From contig SVSE01000001.1 in assembly GCA_015064445.1 (NCBI GenBank), positions 1 to 64,000 on the forward strand: a DNA stretch of 64,000 nucleotides, read 5' to 3'. Origin of the DNA: Oscillospiraceae bacterium. GTDB lineage: Bacteria; Bacillota; Clostridia; Oscillospirales; CAG-272. The notes under the pieces are model-generated. The model made no database searches and was not told where the DNA came from. It saw nothing but the letters and a program-made list of their open reading frames with translations. Shown in pieces: positions 61,892-64,000 of this stretch; the first letter of the stretch is position 1; the number at the start of each line of letters is the position of its first letter. Position numbers and translations under genes: made by a program.

Positions 61892-63136
61892 ATGATTACA
61901 GTAAAGCCATTTAATGCACTTAGACCAACTGCTGACCTTGCAGATAAGTGCGCAGCCCTTCCTTATGATGTTATGTCAAGTGATGAGGCAAGAGAAATGG
62001 TTAAGGGAAATCCTTATTCATTCTTGCATATTGATAAGGCAGAAATTGACCTTGATAAATCTATTGATATATACGATGAAAGAGTATACGCAAAGGCAAG
62101 TGAAAACCTTAAAAAGCTTGAAAATGATGGCGTATATATAAACGACAACGATAAAAAGTTCTATTTCTACCGTCAAATTATGGACGGAAGAGCGCAAACT
62201 GGTATCGTTGGATGCGCTTCTATTGACGATTATATTGAAAATAGAATTAAAAAGCACGAGTTTACTCGCGCTGACAAGGAAATTGACCGTATAAAGCATG
62301 TAGATATTTGCTCGGCTCATACAGGACCTATTTTTCTTGCATATAAGGACTCTGCTACACTTGATGAAATCATCAAGCAGGAAACAGCCAAGGCGCCTAT
62401 CTATGATTTTGTCTCCGAGGACGGCGTAAGACACACCGTTTGGAGAGCAAGCGATAAGAGCGTTGATGATAAAATAAGCGAGGCATTTTCAGCTCTTGAC
62501 GCACTTTATATTGCCGATGGGCACCATCGTGCAGCATCAGCTGTTAAGGTTGGTATAAAGCGCAGAGAGGAAAATCCAAGCTATACAGGCAACGAGGAGT
62601 TTAACTTCTTCTTGTCAGTAATTTTCCCTGCAAATACTCTCAAGATTATGGACTACAACAGACTTTTGAAGGACTTGAATGGAATGTCCGTCGAGGAATT
62701 CTTGAAGGTTGTTGAGGAAAAAATCGGTACAGTAGAGGAGTATAAGGGCGATGGACCTTGTCGTCCAGCACAAAGACATTCTGTTGGAATGTTTGTTGGC
62801 GGAAAATGGTATCTTGTTAAGTTCTATGATAGCATTTGTAATGCCGACACTCCTGTTGAGCGTCTTGACTGTGCGATTTTGCAAAACAATCTTTTGTCTC
62901 CAATCCTTGGCATCAAGGATCCAAGAAGCGACAAGAGAATAGATTTTGCAGGTGGAATTCGTGGCCTTGATTATCTTGAAAAGAGATGTAATGAGGATAT
63001 GCAAATGGCAATCGCTATGTATCCAACATCCCTTGATGAGCTTATGTCGGTTGCCGATTCTGGCGCAGTTATGCCACCAAAATCCACTTGGTTTGAACCA
63101 AAGCTTCGCAGTGGAATTCTTATCCATAAAATATAA
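61892..63136 (+). CDS. DUF1015 family protein
   Basis: FNALRPTADLADKCAALPYDVMSSDEAREMVKGNPYSFLHI, YIADGHHRAAS. Confidence 0.93.
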   Translation: MITVKPFNALRPTADLADKCAALPYDVMSSDEAREMVKGNPYSFLHIDKAEIDLDKSIDIYDERVYAKASENLKKLENDGVYINDNDKKFYFYRQIMDGRAQTGIVGCASIDDYIENRIKKHEFTRADKEIDRIKHVDICSAHTGPIFLAYKDSATLDEIIKQETAKAPIYDFVSEDGVRHTVWRASDKSVDDKISEAFSALDALYIADGHHRAASAVKVGIKRREENPSYTGNEEFNFFLSVIFPANTLKIMDYNRLLKDLNGMSVEEFLKVVEEKIGTVEEYKGDGPCRPAQRHSVGMFVGGKWYLVKFYDSICNADTPVERLDCAILQNNLLSPILGIKDPRSDKRIDFAGGIRGLDYLEKRCNEDMQMAIAMYPTSLDELMSVADSGAVMPPKSTWFEPKLRSGILIHKI

Positions 63137-63137
63137 T

Positions 63138-63166
63138 AAAAAAGCACCATTTTTGGTGCTTTTTTA
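63138..63166 (+). terminator. Intrinsic terminator after the DUF1015 gene
   Basis: AAAAAAGCACCA-tttt-TGGTGCTTTTTT. Confidence 0.85.
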
Positions 63167-63194
63167 ATTTTGAAATTTATAAATTCAAAAAATC
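63166..63194. repeat. AT-rich dispersed intergenic repeat, copy 4
   Basis: AATTTTGAAATTTATAAATTCAAAAAATC. Confidence 0.45.
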
Positions 63195-63231
63195 AAAAAC
63201 GGCTTGAAATCCTTTTGTCAAGCCGTTTTTT
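63195..63231 (-). terminator. Terminator abutting tRNA-Leu CCA end
   Basis: Minus strand: AAAAAAACGGCTTGA-caaaaggattt-CAAGCCGTTTTT. Confidence 0.8.
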
Positions 63232-63317
63232 TGGTGCAGATGATGAGACTCGAACTCACAAGAACTATGTTCATTGGCTTCTGAGACCAACGCGTATACC
63301 AATTCCGCCACATCTGC
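63232..63317 (-). tRNA. tRNA-Leu(CAG)
   Basis: Minus strand GCAGATGTGGCGGAATTGGTATACGCGTTGGTCTCAGAAGCCAA...GTTCGAGTCTCATCATCTGCACCA; anticodon loop CTCAGAA; encoded CCA. Confidence 0.95.
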
Positions 63318-63328
63318 GTATTATCGGC

Positions 63329-63853
63329 TTATTTTACCGATAATTTGTTGATTCTTTTATCTGGAATTTTGGCAATTAAAAATTTCTTCAACTCCTCGGG
63401 TGTGCCCTCGGTAATCTCGGATTTTGTTATGATAAGTGCGCTTGTTTTATTAACGAATAAGTAAAATGCCAAGCTCGATTCGTCAACCTTCACGAATGCA
63501 TAGTAAGGAATCTCACCATCACTTTTTCGTGCCTTAGACTCCGACTTGAGCTTTACCGATTTTTCCTCAAAGGAGAAGTGGTTTTTAATTATGTTTTCAT
63601 CGGTGAAATTTTTAAGCTTCATATTTGGACTTATGAAATACGCAAATATAGTGAAAATTTCAATCAATGATACAAAGAAAAGTACAATAATTGCGAATGG
63701 TAGAAAGTCGGTTTTTAGATTTAAAATTGTAAGAACAACTGCAAATACAAACAAAGCACCATAGATTGCCCATTTCCAAGGCTTGTCAATAGCAGTAAAT
63801 CTCATAAATGAAAGCATTGCCTTTTTGTCGTAGGTAACATCTGCTTTTATCAT
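63329..63853 (-). CDS. YcxB-like membrane protein
   Basis: 174 aa; two TM helices then SFEEKSVKLKSESKARKSDGEIPYYAFVKVDES. Confidence 0.65.
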   Translation of the reverse strand: MIKADVTYDKKAMLSFMRFTAIDKPWKWAIYGALFVFAVVLTILNLKTDFLPFAIIVLFFVSLIEIFTIFAYFISPNMKLKNFTDENIIKNHFSFEEKSVKLKSESKARKSDGEIPYYAFVKVDESSLAFYLFVNKTSALIITKSEITEGTPEELKKFLIAKIPDKRINKLSVK

Positions 63854-63863
63854 AGAGCCCTCC

Positions 63864-64000
63864 TTATTTGTTCTTTAAAAAAGCCTTTTCGTATGCTTTT
63901 TTACACGCTTCGATTGTCTCAATCGCTTCCTCGTGACCACATATTTTTTCTACATATGTTGTCTTGTTTTCAAGAAATTTATATACCTCAAAGAAGTGCT
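63864..64000 (-). CDS. Inorganic pyrophosphatase-like, C-terminal fragment (truncated by window end)
   Basis: Hand translation ...HFFEVYKFLENKTTYVEKICGHEEAIETIEACKKAYEKAFLKNK*, resembling family I PPase C-terminus. Confidence 0.6.
   Translation of the reverse strand, partial: HFFEVYKFLENKTTYVEKICGHEEAIETIEACKKAYEKAFLKNK

Overview
The window is about 64 kb of AT-rich, gene-dense chromosome, most likely from an anaerobic, spore-forming gut Firmicutes/Clostridia lineage. Supporting genes include spoVT, spmA/spmB, a SpoIVFB-like M50 protease, an electron-bifurcating [FeFe]-hydrogenase set, GH2 and GH95 glycosidases, and a minimal SUF (SmsCB-like) pair. I saw no CRISPR array, prophage, transposase or toxin-antitoxin/defence island. 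Main modules: radC and GT2; a polysaccharide control module (Wzy/O-antigen ligase-like, CpsD, CpsC, CpsB); Mrp plus HydC/B/A; lacZ; L21 leader-rplU-prp-rpmA; sufC-sufB; metF plus split MetH; rarA; potA-potB-potCD fusion; ttcA-like; spoVT; a large CvpA-like protein; two ABC exporters; RNase J; spmAB; GH95 fucosidase; D-amino acid transaminase; a ZTP riboswitch-controlled purine operon (purE-F-M-N, PurO-type IMP cyclohydrolase, stand-alone AICARFT, purD, purL); serC-serA-DUF1015; tRNA-Leu(CAG). I did not find a clear new multi-gene system. The most notable signals are: (1) a PurF lacking its N-terminal nucleophile Cys and with an altered oxyanion-hole motif, but with an intact PRTase domain; (2) a strikingly uniform promoter architecture, TTGAC-N17/18 with TGN-TAAAAT; (3) a dispersed AT-rich intergenic repeat at gene 3' ends; (4) serC-serA linked to DUF1015; (5) a structured RNase J leader.
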